64,000 nucleotides of DNA from Diploptera punctata (Eukaryota > Arthropoda > Insecta > Blattodea > Blaberidae), in contig JASPKZ010001230.1 in assembly GCA_030220185.1 (NCBI GenBank), positions 124,001 to 188,000 on the forward strand. The letters run 5' to 3'. Both the position numbers and the translations under genes were made by a program. Below are positions 31,105-41,329 of this stretch, piece by piece (positions within the stretch are counted from its first letter, which is position 1; every line of letters begins with the position of its first letter). The notes beneath the pieces are model-generated. The model did no database searches. It saw nothing but the letters and a program-made list of their open reading frames with translations, and had not been told where the DNA came from.

Positions 31105-31455
31105 TTCACGATCGTCCCGCGCCATAGCTCTAAGACAAAATCTTTGGCGCAGAGCTACGGAGAGCTGGTTCGAGTACTACCCAAGGGGGAAGACATTTTC
31201 TTACAGAATTTTCGTCAATATGGAACTGGAGCACACCCACGATCGTGAGAAATTTGGGTAGCTATAATAAATATATACTCCAGTTGACAAAATCAGCTAG
31301 GGGACCCTACGTGCTGACCACATGACACACCTATACTGACTTAATGATTTTACATCTCGGTAAATGGCATATGTGGATGTGTGTGGCCAGCAGGAGACTG
31401 GTAGGCTAAGAATATTTTAGGATTGTCGTACCATGGAGGGAAACTTTAACGGTCC
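31105..31455 (+). mobile_element. SINE-F copy
   Basis: tRNA-like head with GAGCTGGTTCGAGTACTACC, then body blocks ATTTGGGTAGCTA, CATATGTGGATGTGTGTGGC and AGCAGGAGACTGGTAGGC. The same order occurs on the minus strand at 41330-42310. The head also contains an inverted pair CACGATCGT...CACGATCGTGAG. Confidence 0.75.
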
Positions 31456-32035
31456 GATCAGTTCATTGTGATCTCAAGGTAATGTAGTTGCTTGAGACCT
31501 AACGGCCCTGGTCCGATTCCCTGTTGAGACAAGTTTTCTAGGCGAGTTTTTTTTTTCGGGATTCTTCTTCGCTTGTAGGGCAAATATAAAGAAACTTTAA
31601 GGTTCAAATAATCTCCGGAAAGCATCTGGCTATCATAATCTCTCTATAACATTTCTCTTGTTTAGTGGGAATGTGTGAGTAAATGGTGTGTATTGTATTA
31701 AATATTCGTGTTGTGTCGAAGGTGGCCCTGGTATTGAGCTGATCACTCATCCGGGAAGATCCTGCATGTCCTTGAGTAGTCAGAATGTGTATGTGTGATC
31801 CAGAGTTTAAAATCCTCTCCTGACAGGTCGTGGTCCTTCAAAACCGGGAGGCACGTTCGTGTTGTGTCGAAGGTGGCCCTGGTATTGAGCTGATCACTCA
31901 TCCGGGAAAATCCTGCATGTCCTTGAATAGTCAGAATGTATGTGTGTGATCCAGAGTTTAAATCCTCTCCTGATAGGCCATACTCCTTCAAAGCCCGGCC
32001 AAGTAAAATACCTATAAATGGAGAGGTTAAAGAAG
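31456..32035 (+). mobile_element. SINE-C with internal tandem duplication
   Basis: tRNA-like head (31456-31530, B box near GGTCCGATTCC), then the central domain shared with SINE-A (GAAACTTTAAGGTTCAAA). The 3' module GTGTCGAAGGTGGCCCTGGT...ATCCTCTCCTGA is present twice (31707-31857 and 31858-31990, period 151 bp). It ends AAATGGAGAGGTTAAA. Confidence 0.85.
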
Positions 32036-32600
32036 GTAAATGAGAAGAAAAATAAAGTTTTTATGGTCGATTTTGTAATTATTCACATATATTCCGGGTA
32101 TGAAGGCCACGGCCAAAATTTTCGGGCATAGTTTTTTTTTAGGAAATATTCATTTCCTATAACAATTTCGGTGTCTGTGTATTCTGTCAATATATCCGAA
32201 ATAAAAAAAAAATGACATTGAAAATAAGAGACAAAACAAACGCGTGCACTTCTACAATTTGCAATTTATTGGATTCATATAAAAAGTTAAATAAAAATTC
32301 GATTGCCGCTAAAATCTATTTATTACTCATGTTACAATGTATATCCTTGACACACATTATGTTAATATTGGGAGTCGAGACCTCCAAAATCGAAACTTAT
32401 CCATTTTTATTATAATATAATATTGTTCATTTGTAATTTTTTACTAATATAATTTTACGTAGAAAATTGTCGAACACTTTATTCATTTTATTTATTTAAT
32501 TTTAGATTACGTACAACTTTCGGTCATCCAATGAGCTATCCAAATTTTAAGTAATTATAGCACGCGCGCGACACACACATACACACACAGACATATATAA
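32036..32600. other. AT-rich spacer
   Basis: A 67-codon frame at 32212-32415 has no recognisable domain. A GCGCGCG and CACACA run lies at 32562-32588. Confidence 0.5.
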
Positions 32601-32655
32601 CGTTCGAAGTTTAGGAACCCGGGTTCAAATCCTGACTCAGGCATTTATTTTTCTT
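32601..32655 (+). repeat. tRNA-like 3' half with TTTATTTTTCTT trailer
   Basis: ACCCGGGTTCAAATCCTGAC is a T-arm with B box, followed by CAGGCATTTATTTTTCTTTT. The same CAGGCATTTATTTTTCTT trailer follows the tRNA-like genes of the array at 1-903, read on their strand. The 5' half of the tRNA is missing. Confidence 0.65.
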
Positions 32656-32663
32656 TTCATGTC

Positions 32664-32779
32664 ATATATATATATATATATATATACATATATATATACA
32701 TATATATATACATATATATATATATATACATATATATATACATATATATACATATATATATATATATACATATATATAC

Positions 32780-32810
<31 letters not shown>

Positions 32811-32835
32811 CATATATATACATACATATATATAC

Positions 32836-32886
<51 letters not shown>

Positions 32887-32943
32887 CATATATATATACA
32901 TATATATATATATACATATATATATGTGTGTGTGTGTGTGTGT
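32664..32943. repeat. TATACA/TA microsatellite with GT end
   Basis: About 260 bp of alternating TA and CATATA units ending in (TG)n. Open frames across it are low-complexity artefacts. Confidence 0.97.
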
Positions 32944-33004
32944 AATATCAATAGATATTACATTTTGGGGAGGAGAGCAAGTCGTGTAGCGTGATTGGTT
33001 AGAG

Positions 33005-33095
33005 CAACGTTTCCCAACCTGTGGTTCGCGAACCCCCACGGGGTTCGCAAACTATTTCAAGAGGTTCGTCAAAACTTTTCCGTAATGGCGGGTTT
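33005..33095 (+). repeat. hAT-like terminal sequence
   Basis: CAACGTTTCCCAACCTGTGG followed by the hairpin GCGAACCCC..GGGGTTCGC resembles the ends of ZBED-type hAT elements. A matching C-terminal transposase relic lies at 33880-34030, with a LINE-H fragment between. The opposite terminus was not found. Confidence 0.55.
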
Positions 33096-33154
33096 CGAGG
33101 TTATATCTATTATTGTTTTCTTTATTTCTGCGGCATTGTCATAATAATTATTAT

Positions 33155-33725
33155 AATTGGATAATAATAATAATTATTATATTCATGGGGAAACCCCATA
33201 CAAAGTAAAATCTGTCTCCAGAATAAAATTTTATAGATCTAATCAATTTAAATATCTTGGATATTATCTCTCTATCTGGGATGAAAAGGATGTCCCTGAA
33301 AAAATTACTAGTTATAATAAAAGTTTGGGAATTATTAATCAAGTTATGAAACCATCCCTTGTACAAAAAAACACCAGATTACGTTTATATAACACTTTGG
33401 CTAGACCAGTGTTGAGGGTAGTGAAGCATGGACACTAAAAAGACAACATGAAAGCAGAATAACGGCTTGTGCAATGAGATTCATGCGCAGAACAGCGGGT
33501 TACACCACATGCGATCGGAAAAGGAACACCGATATCTTAAAAGAATTTAAGACTACGCTAATTTTGGAATATATTAAAAAGTACCAACAAAATTGGAAAC
33601 ACCATCTTGAAAGAATGAGTTCAAATCGGACGCCTAAAGCTGTTTATAATTATATATCAAGAGGACGAAGATCTATGGGCTGTCCAATGAAACGCTGGAG
33701 AGAAAAATTTCTATAGAATCGTAAC
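33155..33725 (+). pseudogene. LINE-H C-terminal region
   Basis: Two overlapping frames give FKYLGYYLSIWDEKDVPEKI, SLVQKNTRLRLYNTLARPVL and, after a shift, MRFMRRTAGYTTCDRKRNTD, ILEYIKKYQQNWKHHLERMS and GRRSMGCPMKRWREKF. This is the complete order of a LINE C-terminus after the palm domain, with one frame change near 33435. It is followed by an ATT-rich run that may be its tail. Confidence 0.85.
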
Positions 33726-33756
33726 AGGCCTTGGCCTAATACTTGGAAGGAAGAAG

Positions 33757-33825
33757 AATTATTATAATTATTATGATTATTATAATTATTATGATTATTA
33801 TAATTATCATTATTTTAAAATTAAA
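33757..33825. repeat. ATTATT/ATTATG microsatellite
   Basis: About 70 bp of AATTATTATGATTATT units directly after LINE-H. Confidence 0.9.
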
Positions 33826-33879
33826 TTAACCCTATAAAGCCCCTTGTTACATATGTATACACCTATTTGCGCGAAAAGT

Positions 33880-34030
33880 TTTTTTTTTCATATGCTTATT
33901 TAAAAAATAAATACAGAAACAGACTTTGTGCTGAAAGTGATTTGAGACTTTATTTAACTTGTGTGGTTCCTGACTTCAAAGTTCTGTGCCATGAAAATGA
34001 GGCGCAACATTCACACTTGGATTCCAAGGA
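33880..34030 (+). pseudogene. hAT (ZBED-like) transposase C-terminus
   Basis: NKYRNRLCAESDLRLYLTCV then PDFKVLCHENEAQHSH is the usual ending of ZBED5/SCAN3-like hAT transposases (KYRNRL..E.DLRL.LT..EPD). Only about 50 residues remain; repeat T follows at 34049. Confidence 0.75.
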
Positions 34031-34048
34031 AGAGGTGAGTAATTACAA

Positions 34049-34638
34049 TGACTATTTAACTCATGTCGCAAATGGTAGTCAATGACCAATCACGTTTCAA
34101 TGAATTCTGTTTTACACCAATGACAGTCGTGTTTCACCTCGCTCTTTATCGATTTCTCTTTATCAGCTCCTGCTTTTGTGATAAAGAAAGCTCCTCCATT
34201 TTTAATATTCTGAACAGGTTAGACCATTATTTTTCTCCAACAAATACATTGAATATAGTAAATATTGAATAGATTCAGTGAATTTACTGAGTTGTTTATT
34301 CAAAATATAAATGATTACCTATAATGTTGATTATAATAGTTTGATGTGTTTCATTATTTCTCCACTAGAGTGCATTCTTACAATATTGCGATCCTATTTG
34401 GCAATAAATAATATGATCGAGTTGCAGTGAATATACATAACCTCACATTTCTAATTTGTTTTCAAACATCGCCGTTTACATTAACTATATAAATATTTTA
34501 GAACACTGGTAACTATATTCAAATAATTATTTTTTAGTAAAGAGCTTAATTTTATTCGTTAAATAGTCCTAACAAATGCCACTTTTGATTTCCAAATTCT
34601 CTAGATAAATTGGAAATCACTCGTGGGCATTACTTATG
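34049..34638 (+). repeat. Repeat T, copy 3
   Basis: A ~590-bp copy with an internal deletion relative to copies 2 and 4. It ends GGGCATTACTTATGA and copy 4 follows with no spacer. Confidence 0.9.
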
Positions 34639-35354
34639 ATTGTTTAACTCATGTCCCAAATGGGAGTCAATGGCCAATCACACTCCAATGATTTTTTATT
34701 TACAACCAATCACAGTCGTGTTTCGCCTAGAATTTACCCAACTAAAATTTATCATAATAAAGAAAGCACCTCCTTTTTAACATTCTGAATAGGTCACAGC
34801 ATTATTTTGCAGTGACTGACTCTGTAAGAAATACGGCTACCAGATTGTATATATAGTGCATGAATGTCAACACGTAGCGCATGCGGGAATTAATATAAAA
34901 ACATTTGTAGCAATTGATTATACCATCAAAAAAAAAGAAACCACTGTTTGCACTGTGTTAAATGTATTTTTTTACCAGGTAATAACATTCCAGAAAAATA
35001 TAATTGTCATATTTACATTATAGGACCAGAAATGAATTAATATACAGTTTGATTTGTTTCATTTTTTCTCCACTAGAGTGAATTCTTACAATATTGCGTT
35101 CCTTTGGCAATAAATAATATGATCTGGTTGCAGTGATGAACAAAAGAAGCAAATGAAGCGTACCAATCGTTTCTCATTTGTTTTCAAACATCGCTGTTTA
35201 TATTAAATATATAAATATTTTAAAATAACTATATTTAAATAATGATTTGTAAGTAAACAGCTTAATTTTATTCGTTAAATAGTCCTAACATATGCCACTC
35301 TTGATTTCCAAATTCTCTAGATAAATTGGAAATCACTCATGGCATTACTTATGA
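34639..35354 (+). repeat. Repeat T, copy 4
   Basis: A ~715-bp, essentially complete copy that best defines the family. It is closest to copies 2 and 5 in the GTATATATAGTGCATGAATG block. Confidence 0.9.
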
Positions 35355-35979
35355 TAAATTTGCTGATAAATACCAAATATCTTTACGAGAGCGGTTAAAA
35401 AAAAGTCGTTTTATAGCAAAATGTAGTAACTTACATCAATTTTTTTTTTAATTTTCTGTAAAATTTGTTGAGATGGATATTATACACAGTAATAATCGTT
35501 TGTCTTAATTCGTTTTAAAATAATTTAAAACTGAACGCCTCGCCTAAATTATTCCAACTGATGGGAATCAGCTTGCAAAAGTTCAAAATAACATTGACCT
35601 TAACCGATAGACTGACAGTGACTCTCTGGTAATACTAGACACCTGGTCTTTTGAATTACGTAACCAGATGGTCTGTAGAAAACTATTTTCTTCATTCCAC
35701 ATTTTTGGTAATATTTCCTTCTTTATTTTGAATCAGTTGAATTTGCATTGTCTTTAAAATTAATTTTCTGTTTGTAAAAGTATTAACTTCTATGTTAAAA
35801 AGTGCAAAACGTGTTTTTACTTATATAAGTTAATAACATGGAATTCTTTAGCACCCATTTTTTATTCCTATTAGAACACCTATTGTAATGTGAAAGCGTA
35901 CAAATTATAGTGTATAATAAAACCTCAATAAATCAAATCAGTATTCGCAAGGTCAAATAAAAGTGAATAAAAATAAATA
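35355..35979. other. AT-rich spacer
   Basis: No supported feature. Confidence 0.5.
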
Positions 35980-36317
35980 TCCTCAACTCGTGTCCAACTC
36001 AGGGTCGGGTCGAGGGATCAGAAGAGATGAAGCCCCTTATATAGAGGTCTGTGAATGACAAGGGTGCCGGCCGATCACGCCTGACTCACCATCACAGGGA
36101 CATATGAATCAAATGAAATGAAACGAAATGGATGAGAAGAATATGGAGAAATGGTGGAATGAAATTGTAGCAGTGGAAAACGGGAGAAACCCCCGAGAAA
36201 AATCTGCCCAAGCTCAGTTTCGTCCTCTACGAAACCCACGTGGAGTGATCGAGACTCGATCTCGGGACCCCAGCGGTGAGAGGCAAGGGTCTAACCGCTT
36301 GAACCACGGAGCCGCCT
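35980..36317 (-). mobile_element. SINE-H
   Basis: The tRNA head on the right reads, from plus, GATCGAGACTCGATCTCGGG and CTAACCGCTTGAACCACGG. The body is ~250 bp with GATGAAGCCCC and CCGGCCGATCACGCCTGACT. Only one copy lies in this window, so boundaries are approximate. Confidence 0.7.
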
Positions 36318-36556
36318 AAAAAATGAATAATTTACGTAAAAGAAATTAATTCTAGCCCTAAAGTTCCTCACGAATAAATGTATCCTTGAGATAAATTTTA
36401 AAAATCTGAAAACTTGTGCATGTACACTATTATCAATACTATAAGGGCATTCCTGAATAGTGCTGCAATTGTCAGGCGACGAATTTCACATCAGTTTGCT
36501 TGATGGCAACGTGTTGTATTTTATTCAATATTACAAATAATATGTATTAAGTAGAT
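36318..36556. other. Spacer
   Basis: No supported feature. Confidence 0.45.
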
Positions 36557-36689
36557 ACCGGATTATATGCGTCTGCATATTTAGACCTTTTTCACTTGTT
36601 ATTGCATATTTTAACTAAAAACTAGTTATAACACATATTTTTGCTGTATATTTACAACATTTTAAAAATCTGTGTTTTTTATAATGAAC

Positions 36690-37223
36690 ATTTCTAAGCC
36701 ATCAAAAGTGTAGTAAACGATTTCGATAGTGCAGAGGCTTTGGCAGTTCATCAGTGCAAGGAAGCATTTAATGATTCCAGTATTAAAAAAACATAGCTGT
36801 GATTAGCGCTCATTTTTCCCATATACCTGTAACTATTAAAAAGCTTGAAACTCGAGGTTTGGTGTTGATTGAATCTATTCAGTTAATGGATAAAATCCGA
36901 CAACTGAACTACTTATTGCCGAAGTATTACCGAGCAAACTTAAAGAAAAGTTTTAAAACATTTTGAACGATAACCCAGGCTTTGAATCTTTGTGTCAAAT
37001 TAATGGTTATATAAATGGGACGGGCGAGCTTTTGCCTGAAATAATAAGTGCCAAAATAGCACCCAAATTCAAATACTGCCCAATCACTTCAGTTGACGTA
37101 GAACGGTCCTTTTCTGTTTATAAACATATTTTGAGCGATCGAAGACGCAACCGTGCTACCGAACATTTGGAACAGTACCTATCGTTTCTGTTTACAATAG
37201 TAGCAAAATGTAGAGTATTTTAA
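36690..37223 (+). pseudogene. hAT transposase, C-terminal part
   Basis: The upper part is degenerate (ISAHFSHIPVTIKKLETRGL, SIQLMDKIRQL). The lower part is a clean frame: LNDNPGFESLCQINGYINGT, ISAKIAPKFKYCPITSVDVE, RSFSVYKHILSDRRRNRATE. The DVERSFSxYKxILSDRR motif is the hAT dimerisation domain of the CGGBP1-like group, which contributes one face of the catalytic core. The N-terminus and catalytic Asp region are missing. Confidence 0.82.
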
Positions 37224-37533
37224 TTTGTGAACAATACTTTTGCCTGATGCTGATTGATAATTTATCATTTACTACTAGTTATAATATATAATATTAATAA
37301 ATAGGTAATAAAAATACGAATTATTATGTTAATTTATAAATAAAATATCTAATAAAGTAATAATTACTTTATTATTTCGTATTGCATATCTTAAGCATTT
37401 TTCATGCATATTTTAAGCATTTTTCATGCATATTTCGAGCTTATTTTACATTTTCCAATACTGTTATTTTAGCACAGTTCCAATAATGAATCATATTATA
37501 ATATTATAATGATATTTTGAAAAGAAAAATTAA

Positions 37534-37570
37534 TGTCTGAACCAGGAATCGAACCGTGGACCTCTAGTTC
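37534..37570 (-). repeat. tRNA-like 3' half in a hairpin loop
   Basis: Exact complement of the last ~37 bases of the tRNA-like sequence at 37815-37888 (AACTAGAGGTCCACGGTTCG onward). It occupies the loop of the foldback, flanked by AAAGAAAAATT and TTCTTTTC. Confidence 0.85.
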
Positions 37571-37814
37571 TTTTCACAATATCATTATAATATTATAATA
37601 TGATCCATTATTGGAACTGTGTTAAAATAGCAGTATTGGAAAATGTTAAATAAGATAATTTACTGCTTATAAAAGTGATGGTGTAAAATTTTCAAATATA
37701 GATACTTCTAAACGAAGCCGGCCGTTGGTGATGGTAGTGACACCTACCTGACAGCGGACGAAACGAGAATTATAGATTTGTGTATGTGGAAAGAATTGTT
37801 AATGTTTGTGCCAA

Positions 37815-37888
37815 GTCTCGAATGGTGTAGTGGGCTGCACACTAGTCTGGAGAACTAGAGGTCCACGGTTCGATTCCTGGTTCAGACA
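37815..37888 (+). tRNA. tRNA-like gene, anticodon loop reads GGA
   Basis: A 74-nt class I-like fold: acceptor GTCTCGA/TTCAGAC with one mismatch, D arm from GGTGTAGTGGGC, perfect anticodon stem CTAGT/ACTAG with loop CTGGAGA (GGA, Ser), a 5-base variable loop and T loop TTCGATT. Two mismatches lie in the T stem. Genuine tRNA-Ser has a long variable arm, absent here, so this is a tRNA-like element. TTTTT follows within a few bases. Confidence 0.55.
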
Positions 37889-38069
37889 ATTTTTCTTTTC
37901 ACAATATCATTATAATATTATATTTCGAGCTTGTCATGTTGCATATAATCCGGTTTTCTAGTTATAACGTTGGAGATCTGGAGAGCTCAGTGCCCACTAA
38001 GCAGTAAGTCTATGAGAAATATGTCAGCCTTTCTTGAAACTGCCAAAATGTATTCTTTGTAGTGGGAAA

Positions 38070-38660
38070 TGCTGATCGGGATTTAAAAAGAGTAATCATT
38101 TCTGGTGATGTCTCCTTTTATACCATAAAGGAAGGACCCACTTTTGTATATGACCCTTTTGGCATTTGATTAGACCACAGATACGCCATAATTAGTGTTC
38201 CTGTGCTAGTGTCTACGTCGTGTTGGGGGTGGATTTCTCGTCGTGAATTTAGCATAATCCATTGCATTCACGATAAATTCAACCAACATTATACCAGAGT
38301 TTGTTGCAACGGTGATATATGTTCTTTATGCTTGTCGGATTGTTGTATCCAGACGGAATTCTTCAATTTCGACAGGATAATAATCCAGTTCAAACATCTC
38401 AATTGATTAGAGACTGGTTTACGAGACGGGATATAGAACCGATGGACTGGCCTCATTGCTCTTCAAACTTGAATCCAATAGAGAATATGTGGGCACAAAT
38501 AAAGAACCATAAGCTGAAAAATACGCCCAGTCCCCTTCCAAGACGTCCTGATGATTTTGGAACCTCTTTATAGGATGCCTGGGATCCCGTGACTGAGAAA
38601 GTCGTTTTTTTTAAAAGTCGATTCCATGCCCGTTCGATTGTAAGATGTGATTGAGGTGGG
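38070..38660 (+). pseudogene. Tc1-like transposase, C-terminal relic
   Basis: GILQFRQDNNPVQTSQLIRD then WFTRRDIEPMDWPHCSSNLN and PIENMWAQIKNH give the second Asp and the Glu of a DDE core with typical Tc1 spacing. HCSSNLN stands for the usual SRSPDLN and H of NPVH is Q. Upstream sequence is weakly coding (VISGDVSFYT, GPTFVYDPF). Different subfamily from the element at 921-2425. Confidence 0.8.
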
Positions 38661-38809
38661 GGAAGATTAACTAAACAGTAATAGTTGCTTTTTTTTATTG
38701 TCTTTTTTATTGTTTGAATTTTGTAAGGCAGACACCAGTAAGTTTATTTGGTTTACGTCACGAAAATATAGTAATAATGTGAAAATAGTGAAAACAAATG
38801 ATGATATAT

Positions 38810-39139
38810 ATCCATCCATAGTAATTCTGCCCGAGGGCAGGTCTTTCACTGCAATCATAACATTTACATGCTATGTTTTGCTGCTTTACTAGGGAATTAT
38901 AGGTCTGATAGCTTCCCGTTGCTTTCCACACCGGTGAAGGGTGGTGATGGTAATGATAAGGATGATGATGATGGCCGGATGATTTTTGGGGACCGTTGGG
39001 CCCTAAGCTTCCTGACATTTGTCTTACAGGTGAGAAAAAACCGAGAAAACCTCACCCAGGAAACTTGTCCCGACCGGGGATCGAATCCGGGCCCGCTGCG
39101 TGACAAGGCAGCACGCTACCTCGAGACCACAGCGGTGGA
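38810..39139 (-). mobile_element. SINE-A, near full-length
   Basis: tRNA head on the right, both 3' hairpins on the left. The second hairpin is TAGCATGTAAATGTTA on the element strand; its single C-to-T change keeps a G-T wobble pair. GATATATAT lies on both sides and may be the target duplication. Confidence 0.92.

Positions 39140-39140
<1 letters not shown>

Positions 39141-39170
<30 letters not shown>
39141..39170. repeat. TA microsatellite
   Basis: TA run beside the SINE-A head, possibly grown from the target duplication. Confidence 0.9.
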
Positions 39171-39175
<5 letters not shown>

Positions 39176-40829
39176 GGAATAATAAATCCCATGAATCTCG
39201 TGTTAATTACTGAAACAGTCATAATGGAGACACGAGGAATTATAGCAAATGGCTAATTTCGTGATACTAAGCTTTTAGACTATTATACCTTAATACTGTA
39301 TTATGAACATTTTTGATTAGAGTGTTAGGAATATTCTATAATCTTATATTAATTTTGAATAAACCTCAACGGAACACATCATGAATCTTATAAAAGGAAT
39401 ATTGAAGTTACGGATGTGGCAAATTTTCTCACAATCCATAACCTATAGAACAGTTGTTTAAAATTGCATGAAATTAAAATCCTAATATCATCTGAAATTG
39501 TTACAAATACTTAAAATTTCTAAAATGTCACCTATTCACCTATAGAGCCTATAACTATATTAAGAGATTAAAAAAACACTGTCCAATACTATAATACGTC
39601 AGGCTATAAAAATCCAAACATTTGAAGGAATAACTGTTTGTTTTAAATAACAGGAACAGCAAAAACAGTACTTTATATAATAAAATTTATGTTTCTAAGA
39701 ACCATTATATTTATTTTGCTTTCACTGATACATTATCTGTACAGCGTTGGCATAAGTCTAAACTATATGTAATTTATTCCCATAGTGAGAGGTTCGACAT
39801 AATTCTGAAACATCCAGTAGTCCTAATCCTTTAAATATTTTTCCTTACTTACCCTTCAAAACTTTCAGGCAAACGACTCGCCTTCTCTGGTGAAACATTA
39901 TAATCAAATTATCTATTCAGTCGCTATGTGTTTACTTTCTGCAAGATTTTACAGAAACACTCTGTATAATGTATACACGCTGTTGTGTAGTTTATGTTGG
40001 TTAAGGAGTTTTTAATCGCTAGGTAAATACCTAAATTGGTCCCTAGCAAGAGCATGTGCTTTTTTTCATAATCTGCAGGTGAAAGAAACTGAAGAGCGGA
40101 AAATAAAAACGAGATATTGTAACTCTTATTTTTTAATGTACTCGTATTTTTTTAGCAAAAGAGAAAATATTATTGATACACTATATGAAAGTGTTTAATC
40201 TATTGCGAGACAAAACAATGTTACGAAAATATTGCTGGATTTTTTTTTTGTAAAAACAATATCTAGATATTTCATTTGTTGTATAACCATACCTGGCAAA
40301 ATTCACGTAAGAGTCCTGGGGAAAACCACATAATGATAACTTGGAACAAGTGAATACATTATTTTGATAAAATACAAGTTATTGTATGGACAGTCATGGC
40401 GATTTAAGTTAAACGTACTCAATGTTTGTGAAAAATCTATAGATTAGGGTTACAATTATTGCGTGACTCTACATAATTACATATTGTAATTACTTCTTCA
40501 TATGTATAATATTCTTTAATGAATCATTCGGAATTACAAAGGCGAGCATTTAATATAGTATAATAGAAAATTACACAATCATTACTTGATTACTATTTCC
40601 TCTTCACTTAAAATTTTTCTCAACCCATTGATGAGTGAGACTTTTTCTTTATGTTATCATTCCATCAACTCAATTTAACTCTCATCTTATAGGTATTTTT
40701 TACATGGCACACGCCTTCCGGGCCTTACAGTGCAGTGGCGCGATCTATCGGCAGAGGAATTTTAAGCTATAGATCACACACACACACTTTTTTGACCACA
40801 CAAGTACATGGAAGGCGTCCCCGATAAGT

Positions 40830-40830
<1 letters not shown>
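39171..40830. other. AT-rich sequence without recognisable features
   Basis: The largest apparently unique stretch in the right half. No long frame or tRNA box. Inverted GGCACACGCCTTCCGGG and ACATGGAAGGCGTCCCC near 40704 and 40806 hint at a small element, not called. Confidence 0.5.

Positions 40831-40897
<67 letters not shown>
40831..40897. repeat. ATT microsatellite
   Basis: About 22 ATT units. Confidence 0.97.
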
Positions 40898-41329
40898 TTA
40901 ATTGCGTTTGTATGATTCAATTTCCTTGATGTCATGGTCAATCTGTGAGTTTTAGTAAAAGTATATTTTTAATAAAATTGCTAAAGCCAGAAATATTTCG
41001 TGCGCTAAAATAAGAAGGAAAAAAGTTTGTTGTGTTTTAAATAGTCTACAAAACATTTTTATAAAAAATTCGAAAACGTCCTTAACTTGTTCCTCAGTCC
41101 TCGAAGATTCGCATCTAGAGTTATTTGGGCACATTCCAGAGTCTTATACATAAGGCTATCTGTGGTACTGACGTTGTTCTAGTCACTGAGGAATATTAAA
41201 TTAGACTTTATACACAGCAGATAAAAATTCAGATTTTGGTTTATCATTTAGGTCATAATTCTTGCAAAACTGGAATCGTTCATGCATATCTTTAATATAT
41301 ACATGTGTATATCCCATACGTCTCGTACA
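40898..41329. other. AT-rich spacer
   Basis: No supported feature. Confidence 0.5.

Larger units (their letters stand above)
37443..37920 (+). mobile_element. tRNA-like foldback insertion with 12-bp TSD
   Basis: TATTTCGAGCTT at 37431-37442 and 37921-37932 flanks a 478-bp insert in the hAT-like element. The left part is a ~90-bp-armed foldback (37443-37530 and 37574-37660) with a tRNA T-arm in its loop. The right part ends with a full tRNA-like gene and the trailer ATTTTTCTTTTCACAATATC, the sequence found at the foldback's inner arms. The TSD length suggests LINE-type integration. Confidence 0.8.
36557..37954 (+). mobile_element. hAT-like element with TIR ACCGGATTATATGC
   Basis: The 14-bp sequence ACCGGATTATATGC at 36557-36570 is present as a perfect complement at 37941-37954. 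Between them lie a transposase C-terminal relic, GCATATTTTAAGCATTTTTC repeats, and a later insertion (37443-37920). An 8-bp target duplication is not evident. Confidence 0.75.

Noticed and set aside
32637..33039. Long open frames of alternating Tyr/Ile on both strands
   Set aside because: They are translations of a TATACA microsatellite and have no coding support.
37815..37888. Functional tRNA-Ser(GGA)
   Set aside because: It lacks the long variable arm of tRNA-Ser and has two T-stem mismatches; it sits inside a mobile insertion.
40704..40825. Small inverted element around GGCACACGCCTTCC and GGAAGGCGTCCCC
   Set aside because: The complementary part is short and imperfect, with no flanking duplication.
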